Below, in pieces: positions 18,077-26,455 of a stretch of 64,000 bases of DNA (positions are counted from its first letter, which is position 1; each line of letters starts with the position of its first letter). The position numbers and the translations under genes are program-made. The notes beneath the pieces were generated by a model that made no database searches, was not told the DNA's origin, and saw only the letters and a program-made list of their open reading frames with translations. Location of the stretch: contig CAYPJU010000012.1 of the NCBI GenBank assembly GCA_964411125.1, positions 1 through 64,000 on the forward strand. Reading direction: 5' to 3'. The stretch comes from JBFIHF01 sp964411125 (GTDB lineage Bacteria > Myxococcota_A > Bradymonadia > Bradymonadales > Bradymonadaceae).

Positions 18077-19626
18077 TTCGTCACCGGTGCTGGAGAGGTC
18101 TCCTTCAGCGCCTCGAACCGCGCGTTGGGGGTCACCCAGTACCCCGCGGTCCCCTTCCGAAGGATGGCGATGTTGTCCTCGTGCCAGAGGCTCACGTACG
18201 GGAGTTCGTCCGCCAGGATCGCCTGCACCTCCTGGTAGATCGCCTTGCGCTTCTCGCGGTCCGTCTCCACGTTCCCTGCGTCGAGCAGCTCGTCGACACG
18301 CGGGTTACTGTACGCCCCGCGGTTCGCGCCTGCCGAGCGATTGTCTGGCGAAGGGATGTTCTCGCTGTGGAAGATCCACCGGTAGAGGCTCGGCTCCAGC
18401 GCAGAAGGCCACTGCAGGGTCGTCATCTGGAAGTTACGGCTCTTCACGTCCGCGAAGAACGTCCCCCACTCGTAGGCTCGGACCGTCACCGCGACGCCGA
18501 TCTTCGCGAGCTGGAACGCGATGAGCTCCGCGAGGGACTGTCGGAACTTGTTCGCCGACACCTTGAACTCGATCTCGAAGCGCGGCTTCGGACCGTCGGG
18601 GCCGTCCGGATCGGGAAATCCCGCCGCGTCCAACAGGCGCATCGCCTCTTCGGGGTCGTACCCGTACGTCGCGTTGTCCGGGTTGTAGGCCCAGTGATTC
18701 GGCGCGAGAAGCCCCGACGAGAGGCGCGCGAGCCCACGAAACTTGTGCTCGATGATCGCCTCGCGGTCGATGCCGTGCGCGAGCGCCTTGCGCACCCGAA
18801 CGTCGTCGAGGATCTCGTCCTCCATGTTGAACGCGATGTACGTGTACTTGAACGACGGCGCCGACTCGACCGTGAGTCGGTCGTTGTCCGCGACCACCGG
18901 CAACATCAGCGGGGCGACGGCGTTCTGCACCAGGTCGGCGGTGTTCCCCAGAAGCGCGATCAGGCGCGTGTTGTCGTCCTTCACCACCTTGAACACCAGC
19001 CGTTCGATCGCCGGCTTTCCGCCGAAGTACTTGTCGAACGCCTTGAAGACGATCTTCTTGGACCCCTCCGCCGAGTCCCAGGCGAACGGTCCCGCACCGA
19101 TCGGATCCCCCGGGCACTCCTTGTGCCCCTCGCACACCGAACGCGGGACGATCCCGAGGCTCAGGTCGGTGATGAACGGGGCGTGGGGCTGCTCGAGCTC
19201 GATGTTGAAACGACGGTCGTCGACGATCTCGAACTTCGAGATTCGCCGGGCCGTCCCCGCGTAGGGACTCTTCACGAGGTCCGAGCCGAGCTGCATGTAC
19301 GTGTACTCGACGTCTCGGGAAGTCACCCGCTCTCCGTTGTGGAAGAAGACGTCGTCGCGCAGCGTCACCTCGTACCGAGTCGGAGTCGGCAGCTCGATCG
19401 ACTCCGCGAGCTCGAGCTCGGACTCCCCCGTCTCGGTGTCCGTCGAGGTCAGCCCGGCGTGCAGCAAGCCGACCAGCTTCGCGCTCGCGTCACTGGTCGC
19501 GAACCGCGGATCGACCCCCTTCGGCTCCGAGTCGAGGAGCACGACGAACGAGCCGTCCGGCTCCGAGTTGGAGTCGCAGGCGGCGAGGAAGACGAACAGC
19601 AGGGATACGACGTACGAAATGCGCAT
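18073..19626 (-). CDS. ABC transporter substrate-binding lipoprotein, family 5 (Opp/Dpp type)
   Basis: 517 residues. The lipoprotein signal MRISYVVSLLFVFLAAC has its Cys at 17. The body is a family-5 solute-binding protein: the early segment LDSEPKGVDPRFATSD, then YEVTLRDDVFFHNGERVTSRDVEYTY and the later VRKALAHGIDREAII are hallmark motifs. Such proteins bind peptides, nickel or other small solutes for an ABC importer. No permease or ATPase gene is adjacent, and it heads a chain with a thioredoxin and an RND pump instead. The start was chosen by the lipobox; a candidate promoter just upstream would give an almost leaderless mRNA. Confidence 0.9.
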   Translation of the reverse strand: MRISYVVSLLFVFLAACDSNSEPDGSFVVLLDSEPKGVDPRFATSDASAKLVGLLHAGLTSTDTETGESELELAESIELPTPTRYEVTLRDDVFFHNGERVTSRDVEYTYMQLGSDLVKSPYAGTARRISKFEIVDDRRFNIELEQPHAPFITDLSLGIVPRSVCEGHKECPGDPIGAGPFAWDSAEGSKKIVFKAFDKYFGGKPAIERLVFKVVKDDNTRLIALLGNTADLVQNAVAPLMLPVVADNDRLTVESAPSFKYTYIAFNMEDEILDDVRVRKALAHGIDREAIIEHKFRGLARLSSGLLAPNHWAYNPDNATYGYDPEEAMRLLDAAGFPDPDGPDGPKPRFEIEFKVSANKFRQSLAELIAFQLAKIGVAVTVRAYEWGTFFADVKSRNFQMTTLQWPSALEPSLYRWIFHSENIPSPDNRSAGANRGAYSNPRVDELLDAGNVETDREKRKAIYQEVQAILADELPYVSLWHEDNIAILRKGTAGYWVTPNARFEALKETSPAPVTK

Positions 19627-19632
19627 GCGTGG

Positions 19633-19662
19633 GGTGTAGCAAGCAGAGGGACGAACCATCAA
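19633..19662 (-). promoter_or_regulatory. Candidate promoter TTGATG-N18-TACACC, possibly leaderless
   Basis: On the minus strand the -10 box ends 6 nt before the ATG at 19626, so transcription would begin at or beside the start codon. No Shine-Dalgarno sequence is visible there. Found by eye. Confidence 0.4.
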
Positions 19663-19747
19663 GAAAAGCCCGCGACGGGTCGTGGAATTCCACCCCATTC
19701 CCGAAGCCCGGCGCCGCTTCCGACGCGCCTTCGAACTCGAGGCTCTC

Positions 19748-20233
19748 TCAGAGGTCGGATTGCAGCGGGGGCGTCCACGTCGTCTGATGCTCGTCTTCCC
19801 ATGCGTGGATCGCCTTCGAGACGTTGGGAAAACAGGCCACCGTCAGGGCGATCGCCAGGGTCGCGAAGAGCCCCTGCACGGCGAACGTCCCCCCGATGTG
19901 AACGACGATCAGCCCGAAGATTCCGATCGCCTCCGCCATCGACAGGGTCACGAGCTCCAGCTTGAGAAACTCTTTGGTGAGGTCGGGGGCAGGAATCGAT
20001 CCGAGGCGTCCGTAGAACATGACTCGTCGCAGCGCGAAGACCGCGACGACCAGCGCCAGCGAAGCGAGGCCGAGACCGATCACCAACGTGTCGTCGACGG
20101 GAGCGACGTCGCGCGCCGTGCGGGCTAGATACCAGCCGATCCCGAGATACGTGATGTGGCTCATGACGAAAAAGAGCCACATCTTCCGAAATAGCGAAAC
20201 GATATCTTCGATTCTCGCACGATCGCCGGCCAT
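19748..20233 (-). CDS. Small integral membrane protein, function unknown
   Basis: A 161-residue protein with four likely membrane helices (about 18-38, 48-68, 95-115 and 120-140) and a charged C-terminal tail ending in HAWEDEHQTTWTPPLQSDL. The N-terminus (MAGDRARIEDIVSLFRKMW) is cytoplasmic-looking. I do not recognise the family. It lies between the metallophosphoesterase gene and the binding-protein gene on the same strand, with gaps of 86 and 121 nt. Confidence 0.65.
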   Translation of the reverse strand: MAGDRARIEDIVSLFRKMWLFFVMSHITYLGIGWYLARTARDVAPVDDTLVIGLGLASLALVVAVFALRRVMFYGRLGSIPAPDLTKEFLKLELVTLSMAEAIGIFGLIVVHIGGTFAVQGLFATLAIALTVACFPNVSKAIHAWEDEHQTTWTPPLQSDL

Positions 20234-20319
20234 CTACGCCTCCCCAAAACACGAGGATGGACGATCCCCAATGTCTCCGCAATTTCAAACGGCCACTCCG
20301 GATGCCCCCGACGCAGACG

Positions 20320-21129
20320 CTAGCGACGCGAGCGACGCCCCATCGTGACCTCGTCGCTGCGTACGAGCTCGAGCTCCGGACGGTCGCCGGGCTGAAGGTC
20401 GAAGAAGGTGAGCTCCGGGGTCGCGCGAATCCGGCGCGGCCACGACGCCGAACCGATCCCCCGCGAGATGTAGAGGATCGCGTCCTCCAGCCGATACGGC
20501 CCCGCGAAGAGCTGGGTACCGAACCGCTCCGCGAGCGCGTTCGTGACGCGCGGGATGTTGAACTGAAAGCCGTGAGTGTGGCCGCTCAAGATGAGGTTCG
20601 CCCCCGCATCCGAGCAGTCCCACGCGATCGACGGGACGTGGTTCAGCGTCAGGCAAAAGAGATCGGGATCGATCTCGGCGAACGCAGCTTCGACATCGGC
20701 GTTGTTCGTCACCGCGTCGTCGACGCCGACGATCTGCACGCGCTGGTCGTTGTGCGTGATGTGCAGCCCCTCGTTGCGCAGAAGCGGGATCTGCGCCTCT
20801 CGGAAGCACTGCTCCGAGAACTCCGTCGACGCCCAGTGATCGTGATTCCCCAACACTGCGAACACGTCCCCTTTCAATTTCGAGAGGGATTGCGCGCACG
20901 GTCCGAGAGTTCGCTTGTTGTAGCCGACGTAGTCGCCCGTCAACGCCACGACCGCGCAGTCGAGCGAGTTGACGAACTCGACGATCTCGTCGAGGTGGCG
21001 CGTCTTCACCCAGGGGCCGAAGTGAATGTCGGTGATCTGCCCGATGCGAAACCCTCGCAACGACTCGGACACCTTGGGGTGCCGCATCACGAACCGATTC
21101 ACTTCGACTTTCTTGAGCGGATTGATCAT
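20320..21129 (-). CDS. Metallophosphoesterase, YkuE/YaeI type
   Basis: 269 residues. Calcineurin-like signature motifs are in order: GQITDIHFGP (D-x-H), ALTGDYVGYN (GD), VLGNHDHW (GNHD), the mid-chain LNHVP (H) and SGHTHGFQFN (GHTH). Together they make the di-metal site. The family removes phosphate from lipids or nucleotides at the inner membrane; YkuE/YaeI-type proteins often have an N-terminal membrane or twin-Arg signal, which is absent here. The ATG at 21129 was preferred over an in-frame TTG three codons earlier. Confidence 0.88.
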   Translation of the reverse strand: MINPLKKVEVNRFVMRHPKVSESLRGFRIGQITDIHFGPWVKTRHLDEIVEFVNSLDCAVVALTGDYVGYNKRTLGPCAQSLSKLKGDVFAVLGNHDHWASTEFSEQCFREAQIPLLRNEGLHITHNDQRVQIVGVDDAVTNNADVEAAFAEIDPDLFCLTLNHVPSIAWDCSDAGANLILSGHTHGFQFNIPRVTNALAERFGTQLFAGPYRLEDAILYISRGIGSASWPRRIRATPELTFFDLQPGDRPELELVRSDEVTMGRRSRR

Positions 21130-21357
21130 GAGCCCCAAAGAACGTCATTTGAGGGGATTCGGCAAGGCATTCCTTTGAGGGCCCCCGTGCGAACGCCGAC
21201 TACCGGGCTGGAACGAGAAGCCTCTAGCCCATGCCGCGACCGACCAAGGAATTCCCGACCGGCCCCGGCTGTTGGGATGCCGCCGTGACGACCGCGGCAC
21301 CAATTCGCGACTCGTTCCGGAACAGCCACTCCCCGGGCGCTCGCCACCTCGTGGTCC

Positions 21358-21386
21358 TTGCGTCTGGCCCGAAATCCACCTACAAG
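21358..21386 (+). promoter_or_regulatory. Candidate promoter TTGCGT-N17-TACAAG of the XPB-like helicase gene
   Basis: Spacing is optimal and the predicted start near 21393 leaves a 21-nt leader holding GGGAG (21405-21409) before the ATG at 21414. It supports this start over upstream in-frame codons. Confidence 0.5.
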
Positions 21387-21413
21387 CAGTGCCCCTTTTC
21401 GACTGGGAGTCTC

Positions 21414-23090
21414 ATGTCGTCCGATCCCACGAACCCGCTCATCGTACAGTCCGACCGCACGGTCCTCCTCGAGACGGCCAACCCGCTGTTCGAGGAAGCG
21501 CGCGATGCCCTGTCGGTCTTCGCCGAGCTGGTCAAGTCGCCCGAACACATCCACACCTACCGCATCAGCCCGCTCTCCCTCTGGAACGCAGCGGCGCTCG
21601 GCCTCGACGCAGAGCGCGTGAAGAACGACCTTGAGCGCCTCGGGAAGTTCCCCGTCCCCGGCAACCTCGTCTCCGAGATCGACGACTTCATGCGCCGGTA
21701 TGGTCGCCTCAAGCTCGTCAAAGACGGCGACGACCTCTGGCTCCAATCCGACGACTTCACGCTGCTGCTGGAGGTCACCAAACAGAAGCTCGTGCAGCCG
21801 TTCCTCCTCGGCGAGATCGAGGTCGGCGAGCGCGTACGCGTCAAAAAGGAGGAGCGCGGCTTCATCAAGAGCGCCCTCATTCGGCTCGGTTACCCCGTCG
21901 AAGACCTCGCCGGGTACGTCCAGGGCGAACCGCTCGACGTCGACCTCCGCCCCGAGACCCTCGAAGGGGAAGCGTTCGGGCTGCGCGACTATCAGACGGA
22001 GGCCATCGGAGCATTCTGGGCTGGCGGCCAGACCAACGGGGGGAGCGGCACCGTGGTCCTGCCGTGCGGTGCAGGCAAGACCGTCGTCGGGCTCGGCGCG
22101 ATGGACACCGTCGGCGCCCACACCCTCATCTTGACCACCAACACGACCGCGCTTCGCCAGTGGCGCGACGAGATCCTCGACAAGACCACCCTCACCGAAG
22201 AGGACATCGGCGAGTACTCGGGCGTGAAGAAGGAGATCAAACCCGTCACGATCACGACGTACCAGATCTTGACCTACCGAAAGTCGAAGGACGCCGAGTT
22301 CGAACACTTCCATCTCTTCAACGACGCGAACTGGGGCCTGATCATCTACGACGAGGTCCACCTGCTGCCGGCTCCGGTCTTCCGAGCGGTCGCGAACCTA
22401 CAGAGTCGTCGACGCCTCGGGCTCACGGCGACGCTCGTGCGCGAAGACGGGAAGGAAGAGGAGGTCTTCAGCCTCATCGGCCCCAAAAAATACGACGTCC
22501 CCTGGCGCGTCCTCGAAAAGAAGGGCTGGATCGCGACCGCCGAGTGCACCGAGATTCGAGTCCCCTTCGCCGACGAAGAGCTTCGGCTCGACTACGCCGT
22601 CGCGGAGCCGCGGGACAAGTACCGGATCGCTGCGACCAACCCCAAGAAACTCGAGGTGGTCGACCACCTGCTCGAGAAGCACTCCGACGATCAGGTCCTC
22701 GTGATCGGCCAGTACCTCGATCAGCTCGGCGAACTCTCCGCGCGACTCGACTCCGAGATCATCACGGGGCAGACCCCGCAGGGGAAGCGCGACGAGCTCT
22801 ACGAAGCTTTCCGGAAGCGGGAGATCAAAGTCCTCGTGGTCTCGAAGGTCGCGAACTTCGCTGTCGACCTCCCCGACGCCAATGTCGCGATCCAGGTCTC
22901 CGGCACGTTCGGCAGTCGGCAGGAAGAAGCGCAGCGGCTCGGTCGCGTCTTGCGGCCCAAGAAAGACGCCAACACGGCGTCGTTCTACAGCGTCGTGACC
23001 CGCGATTCGAACGAGCAAGAGTTCGCCGCGAAGCGCCAACTCTTCCTCACCGAACAGGGCTACCGCTATCAGATCGAAGCGTTCGACTGA
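21414..23090 (+). CDS. Bacterial XPB-type DNA helicase
   Basis: 558 residues. An N-terminal damage-recognition-like region (1-185) is followed by a superfamily 2 helicase core: Walker A VVLPCGAGKTVVG, the LTTNTTALRQW segment, DEVHLLPAP (DEVH box), GLTATLVREDG (motif III), and the second RecA lobe with QVLVIGQYLDQL, KVANFAVDLPDA and QEEAQRLGRVLRP (Arg fingers). It matches the bacterial XPB homologues, ATP-dependent 3'-5' helicases related to the eukaryotic TFIIH subunit and thought to act in repair. No nuclease partner (Bax1-like) is adjacent. The start was chosen by GGGAG five nt upstream of the ATG and the promoter. Confidence 0.93.
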   Translation: MSSDPTNPLIVQSDRTVLLETANPLFEEARDALSVFAELVKSPEHIHTYRISPLSLWNAAALGLDAERVKNDLERLGKFPVPGNLVSEIDDFMRRYGRLKLVKDGDDLWLQSDDFTLLLEVTKQKLVQPFLLGEIEVGERVRVKKEERGFIKSALIRLGYPVEDLAGYVQGEPLDVDLRPETLEGEAFGLRDYQTEAIGAFWAGGQTNGGSGTVVLPCGAGKTVVGLGAMDTVGAHTLILTTNTTALRQWRDEILDKTTLTEEDIGEYSGVKKEIKPVTITTYQILTYRKSKDAEFEHFHLFNDANWGLIIYDEVHLLPAPVFRAVANLQSRRRLGLTATLVREDGKEEEVFSLIGPKKYDVPWRVLEKKGWIATAECTEIRVPFADEELRLDYAVAEPRDKYRIAATNPKKLEVVDHLLEKHSDDQVLVIGQYLDQLGELSARLDSEIITGQTPQGKRDELYEAFRKREIKVLVVSKVANFAVDLPDANVAIQVSGTFGSRQEEAQRLGRVLRPKKDANTASFYSVVTRDSNEQEFAAKRQLFLTEQGYRYQIEAFD

Positions 23091-23281
23091 CGCGCCGCCG
23101 CGACTCGCCAATCCCTCCACTCGCCGGCCACTCGCCGGCGAACGCTGACCAACTTCCGCGCGACGACCGGCCGCAATCGGCGGCGTCCCGTCCGCAAGAC
23201 AGAGCGGTGCCGTCCTCGTCGCCCGCTCCGGAACAGAGACGTCCATCTCCGCCCTCGCCGCGGCCGAGCAGCACCTTTTCT

Positions 23282-23308
23282 GCGCGGCGAGGCGATTTTT
23301 CGCCGCGC
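23282..23308 (+). repeat. Inverted repeat, 8-bp stem
   Basis: GCGCGGCG / CGCCGCGC with an 11-nt loop containing five T, about 190 nt after the helicase stop. It may be a weak terminator (GGAGTTTTCG follows). Confidence 0.45.
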
Positions 23309-23716
23309 GGAGTTTTCGACCGGGTTCTGGCGGTCTGGAGACGGCTTTCCGCCGATCGCAGACCAGCCTCGCCGGGTCCTCCGGTCTCCCGGGAGGTCGC
23401 TCGGGGCTCGGCCGGGGGCCGAGGGTTCCGTGCGTCTGCGCCGGGATCCGCCGGGTGGCGTCGGTCGTTGGTTCCGTCCTGTGCCGTCGGGAGCGGCGCC
23501 TTCGCGCAGCGCCACGGCCTCGGCCGGTGTCGGAACCGGAGTTCGGGCGGGTTCTTCAAGGCCGTCAAGCCGATCGGAACCGCTGCCCTCGCGGCGCGCC
23601 GAGCCCGTTTGTTTGCGGGCTTCGCCATGGCGCGTCACTGGTTTTCGTCATAGGCATCTCCTGGGTTCATAGCTGGAAGACCAGCGTTTTCAGTCCTCGA
23701 TACTCGTCGTTCTTCG

Positions 23717-23762
23717 AGGCTTTCAGGGCGCACGACCCGCAGGTCATGCGCCCCGAAAGCCT
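23717..23762. repeat. Near-perfect 46-nt hairpin
   Basis: Two 21-nt arms (23717-23737 and 23742-23762) pair with only two mismatches around the 4-nt loop CGCA. The outer segment is AGGCTTTC / GAAAGCCT, the middle GGGCGCA / TGCGCCC, and the inner GACC / GGTC. No T-run follows, so an ordinary terminator is unlikely. Confidence 0.75.
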
Positions 23763-23772
23763 GCCTATCGGC

Positions 23773-23810
23773 GGCCATCGGTCGCCCCACACCCCCGGCG
23801 ACCGACGGCC
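23773..23810. repeat. Second hairpin, 14-nt arms
   Basis: GGCCATCGGTCGCC and GGCGACCGACGGCC pair with one U-G position around a C-rich 10-nt loop, starting only 10 nt after the larger hairpin. The two may form one structured RNA. Confidence 0.65.
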
Positions 23811-24035
23811 ACCAACAGGCTTTGGTAGTCTGCGACGTGCGGCTCTCGGCGGGTGCGCAGGACCTCCGTGCGCGAACGAAGGCCCGCCCGCGGAGTGACG
23901 CTCCGGCGCCGACTACGTACTCTTTATCGGCAGGTAGCGACTTCCGTTGCGGAAAAAGTTCCGAGAAGCGCACAAGTCGTTGATAAAGATGATCAATCGG
24001 CGCAAGAAATGATTTCTTAACTGGTTAGACGCGAG

Positions 24036-24051
24036 CTTTCGGAACCGAAAG
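24036..24051. repeat. Short hairpin upstream of the kinase gene
   Basis: CTTTCGG-AA-CCGAAAG, enclosed by GAGCT / AGCTC (24033-24037 and 24057-24061), about 210 nt before the start at 24271. A 15-bp odd-centred palindrome of AAGAAAT / ATTTCTT lies at 24004-24018. Confidence 0.5.
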
Positions 24052-24270
24052 GGGGCAGCTCGTTCTGCGAAACGCATCGGCTGCGCGAACGGATGTGTCC
24101 GGGAGCCCGACCAATCCCGTTCGTCTCGTCCCTCGAAGACCGAGTTGGCGCGGGAGGTTCAGCGACACCGGGCGGTGGTGCGCCCCGCGGATGGCGAACC
24201 GAGAGGGCCACGCCGATCGAACCGGCGACGTCGCGGCGCCCCCTTGAAAGCCCGTCGAAAGGCGTTCATC

Positions 24271-25539
24271 ATGAGCGGGCCTCGCGCAATCCCACGTGCT
24301 GCTACCGGCCGGTCGATGGAAACCGACATCACCCCGACAGATCAGACCTTCGTGACCGGCTCCCATGCCGTGTCGGCGGGAACCGTGATCGGGGGCCGCT
24401 GGCGGACCGACAACTGCCTCGCGTCGGGGGGTTACGGAGACGTCTGGCGTGGGGTCGACGTCGAGACGGGGACCCCCATCGCGGTCAAAGTGCTGCGTAC
24501 GGACGCCGGCAACAACGACCCGAGCGCCATTGCGCGGATGAGGCAGGAAGCCGAGATCCTGATGGCGATGAACCACCCGAACATCGTCCGCGTCTTCGAT
24601 TTCGGCGAGAGTCCCTACGGACACTTCATCGCCATGGAGTTCCTGGACGGCCTCGCGATCGATCAGTGGTTGACGCGCAAAGGCCCGATCTCCCCGGACG
24701 AGCTTGTCCCGTACGCGCAGCAGCTACTCGCTGCTCTCGGGCAAGCGCATGCCAAGCGGATCCTGCACCGCGACCTGAAGCCCGAAAACATCATCCTCCT
24801 CAAGGACGCGACCCAGCGGACCAACTACCGCGCCGTCCTCGTCGACTTCGGAATCGCGAAGGCGCAGCAACTGCTGAACGACCACGACCAGGGCGCGACC
24901 CTCGTGCAGACGCGAGCGGGCGGGTTCATGGGGACGCCGCGCTATGCCGCTCCGGAGCAAGCAGTGGGCGACCCGTGTGGGGACAACATCGATCTGTTCG
25001 CCCTCGGTCTGGTGCTCGCCGAGTGGCTCACCGGACGCATGCGCATCGACGGCGAGCGGCACTCCGACGTCATGACGCAGTTGCTCAGCCCCGATCCCAT
25101 CGACGTCTCCGACGTGCCGGAACGCTGGCGCCCGTGGCTGCAGCGCATGCTCTACAAGAATCCCCTCGAACGCTTCCAGAGCGCCGCCGAGGCGCTCGAC
25201 GCCCTGGGTCCTCTCGTCATCGACCGCCACGAGCCCGCCGATTTCGTCGACCGCGAGGCGATGCAGGGGTTTCCTCCGCCGGCGCAAGCCCCAGGCGGGT
25301 TCGTCCAATCCAACGTGCCGATCGAGGTCGACTTCGACCGGGTTCGCCAGATGCGTCATCCGGAACCCCCGCCCTCGTCGCGCCCTGCGGAGCCGACGAT
25401 TCCGCAACCGATGACCCCTGCTCTGCCTCCGAAGAGCGAGTCCGTCGCCGAGCGTGACACGCGACTCTTCCTCTACCTGCTGTTGTTCCTGATCCTGTTC
25501 CTCATCGTCCTTACCCTGGCGATGTTCGACGTCCTCTGA
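24271..25539 (+). CDS. Membrane Ser/Thr protein kinase (Hanks type)
   Basis: 422 residues. The kinase domain runs about 37-320: Gly-loop LASGGYGDV (50-57), Lys73 (IAVKVL), alpha-C Glu93, HRDLKPEN (166-173), DFG (192-194), APE (227-229) and DLFALGLVLAEWLTG. All catalytic residues are present, so it should be active. A Pro-rich linker follows, then one C-terminal membrane helix (FLYLLLFLILFLIVLTLAM) with almost nothing beyond it, so there is no extracellular sensor domain. The start at 24271 has GAAAGG upstream; a downstream Met at residue 16 is a possible alternative. The rimK gene follows after 15 nt, suggesting an operon. Confidence 0.92.
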   Translation: MSGPRAIPRAATGRSMETDITPTDQTFVTGSHAVSAGTVIGGRWRTDNCLASGGYGDVWRGVDVETGTPIAVKVLRTDAGNNDPSAIARMRQEAEILMAMNHPNIVRVFDFGESPYGHFIAMEFLDGLAIDQWLTRKGPISPDELVPYAQQLLAALGQAHAKRILHRDLKPENIILLKDATQRTNYRAVLVDFGIAKAQQLLNDHDQGATLVQTRAGGFMGTPRYAAPEQAVGDPCGDNIDLFALGLVLAEWLTGRMRIDGERHSDVMTQLLSPDPIDVSDVPERWRPWLQRMLYKNPLERFQSAAEALDALGPLVIDRHEPADFVDREAMQGFPPPAQAPGGFVQSNVPIEVDFDRVRQMRHPEPPPSSRPAEPTIPQPMTPALPPKSESVAERDTRLFLYLLLFLILFLIVLTLAMFDVL

Positions 25540-25554
25540 CCCCTCATCCGCCCC

Positions 25555-26427
25555 ATGAAAATCTGTGTCATGTCGCGTGGCCCCACGCTGTATAGTACGT
25601 CGCGCCTGGCCCATGCCGGTCGACGCCGACAACACGACGTCCGCATCGTGGACCCGTACAACATGACGTTCGGGAACCGGAACGACGGCCTGCACATCCA
25701 TCACCATACGGTGGACGTATCGACCGTCGACGTGGTCATCCCTCGGATCGGCGCATCGACGATGTCCTACGCCGTCCCCCTCCTCCACCAGTTCGAGCTG
25801 CTCGGGACTCCGGTCGTCAACTCGAGTGACGCGTTTCTTCTCTCCCGCGACAAGCTGATGGCGGGCCAGATGCTCGCCGCGATGGACCTGCCCGTTCCGG
25901 CGACGCTCTCCGTGCGGGCCCCCGAAGAGATCGACCTCGCCGTCGAGCGCCTGGGAGGCCCTCCCCTCGTCGTGAAGATTCACCCCGGCACCCAGGGAGT
26001 CGGGGTCGCCATTTGCGAGACCGTGCGGTCGATACGGTCCACGGTCGAGGCGTTCTGGAGTGTGGGACGCGAGGTCCTCCTACAGGAGTTCATCGCGGAG
26101 GCCGCCGGGAGCGACATCCGCATGTTCGTCGTCAACGGCGAGGTGGTCGCGACGATGCGTCGGACGGCGAAGTCCGAAGAGTTTCGCTCTAACCTGCACC
26201 GAGGCGGCACCGCCGAGTCGGTCGACCCCGGAAAGGAATTGAGCGACATCGCGATTCGCGCCGCCGACTCGATGGATCTTCTCGTCGCGGGCGTCGACGT
26301 TCTCGAATCGAACCGCGGGCCGCTCGTGATGGAGGTCAACCCGTCGCCCGGCCTGCAGGGGATCGAGGACGTCACGCGGGTCGATGTCGCCACGGCCATC
26401 ATCCGCTGCGCGGAGAGCCTCGTGTGA
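25555..26427 (+). CDS. rimK: RimK-type ATP-grasp alpha-L-glutamate ligase
   Basis: 290 residues, close in length and sequence to E. coli RimK (300). It starts MKICVMSRGPTLYSTSRL. It has the VIPRIGAS segment, the DKLMAGQMLA helix, the ATP-grasp lysine segment PLVVKIHPGTQGVGV, LLQEFI, SDIRMFVVNGEVVA, FRSNLHRGG and the Mg-binding MEVNPSPGLQGIE. RimK adds glutamates to the C-terminus of ribosomal protein S6; relatives make gamma-linked or other peptide-like products. It lies between a kinase gene and a kinase-like fusion gene. The downstream gene begins after 28 nt. Confidence 0.93.
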   Translation: MKICVMSRGPTLYSTSRLAHAGRRRQHDVRIVDPYNMTFGNRNDGLHIHHHTVDVSTVDVVIPRIGASTMSYAVPLLHQFELLGTPVVNSSDAFLLSRDKLMAGQMLAAMDLPVPATLSVRAPEEIDLAVERLGGPPLVVKIHPGTQGVGVAICETVRSIRSTVEAFWSVGREVLLQEFIAEAAGSDIRMFVVNGEVVATMRRTAKSEEFRSNLHRGGTAESVDPGKELSDIAIRAADSMDLLVAGVDVLESNRGPLVMEVNPSPGLQGIEDVTRVDVATAIIRCAESLV

Positions 26428-26455
26428 TTCACCGCGACGAGAGCTCCCAATCTCG

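Larger units (their letters stand above)
23091..24270. other. Long gene-free region rich in hairpins
   Basis: About 1.2 kb with no reading frame that looks coded: frames on both strands give Arg/Pro/Ser-rich strings of no family. The left 550 bases are very GC-rich with stacked short inverted repeats; the part from 23640 to 24060 is less GC-rich and holds two strong hairpins and an A/T-rich patch (23940-24030). It could hold a structured RNA, a regulatory leader for the kinase gene at 24271, or the decayed remains of a gene or element. Confidence 0.6.

Noticed and set aside
23047..23638. Two overlapping minus-strand frames of about 190 residues after the helicase gene
   Set aside because: Both are rich in Arg, Pro and Ser, lack start signals and overlap each other in different frames.
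23635..23973. 112-residue minus-strand frame in the gene-free region
   Set aside because: Two strong hairpins lie inside it, no Shine-Dalgarno is present, and the amino-acid content is typical of a random GC-rich frame.
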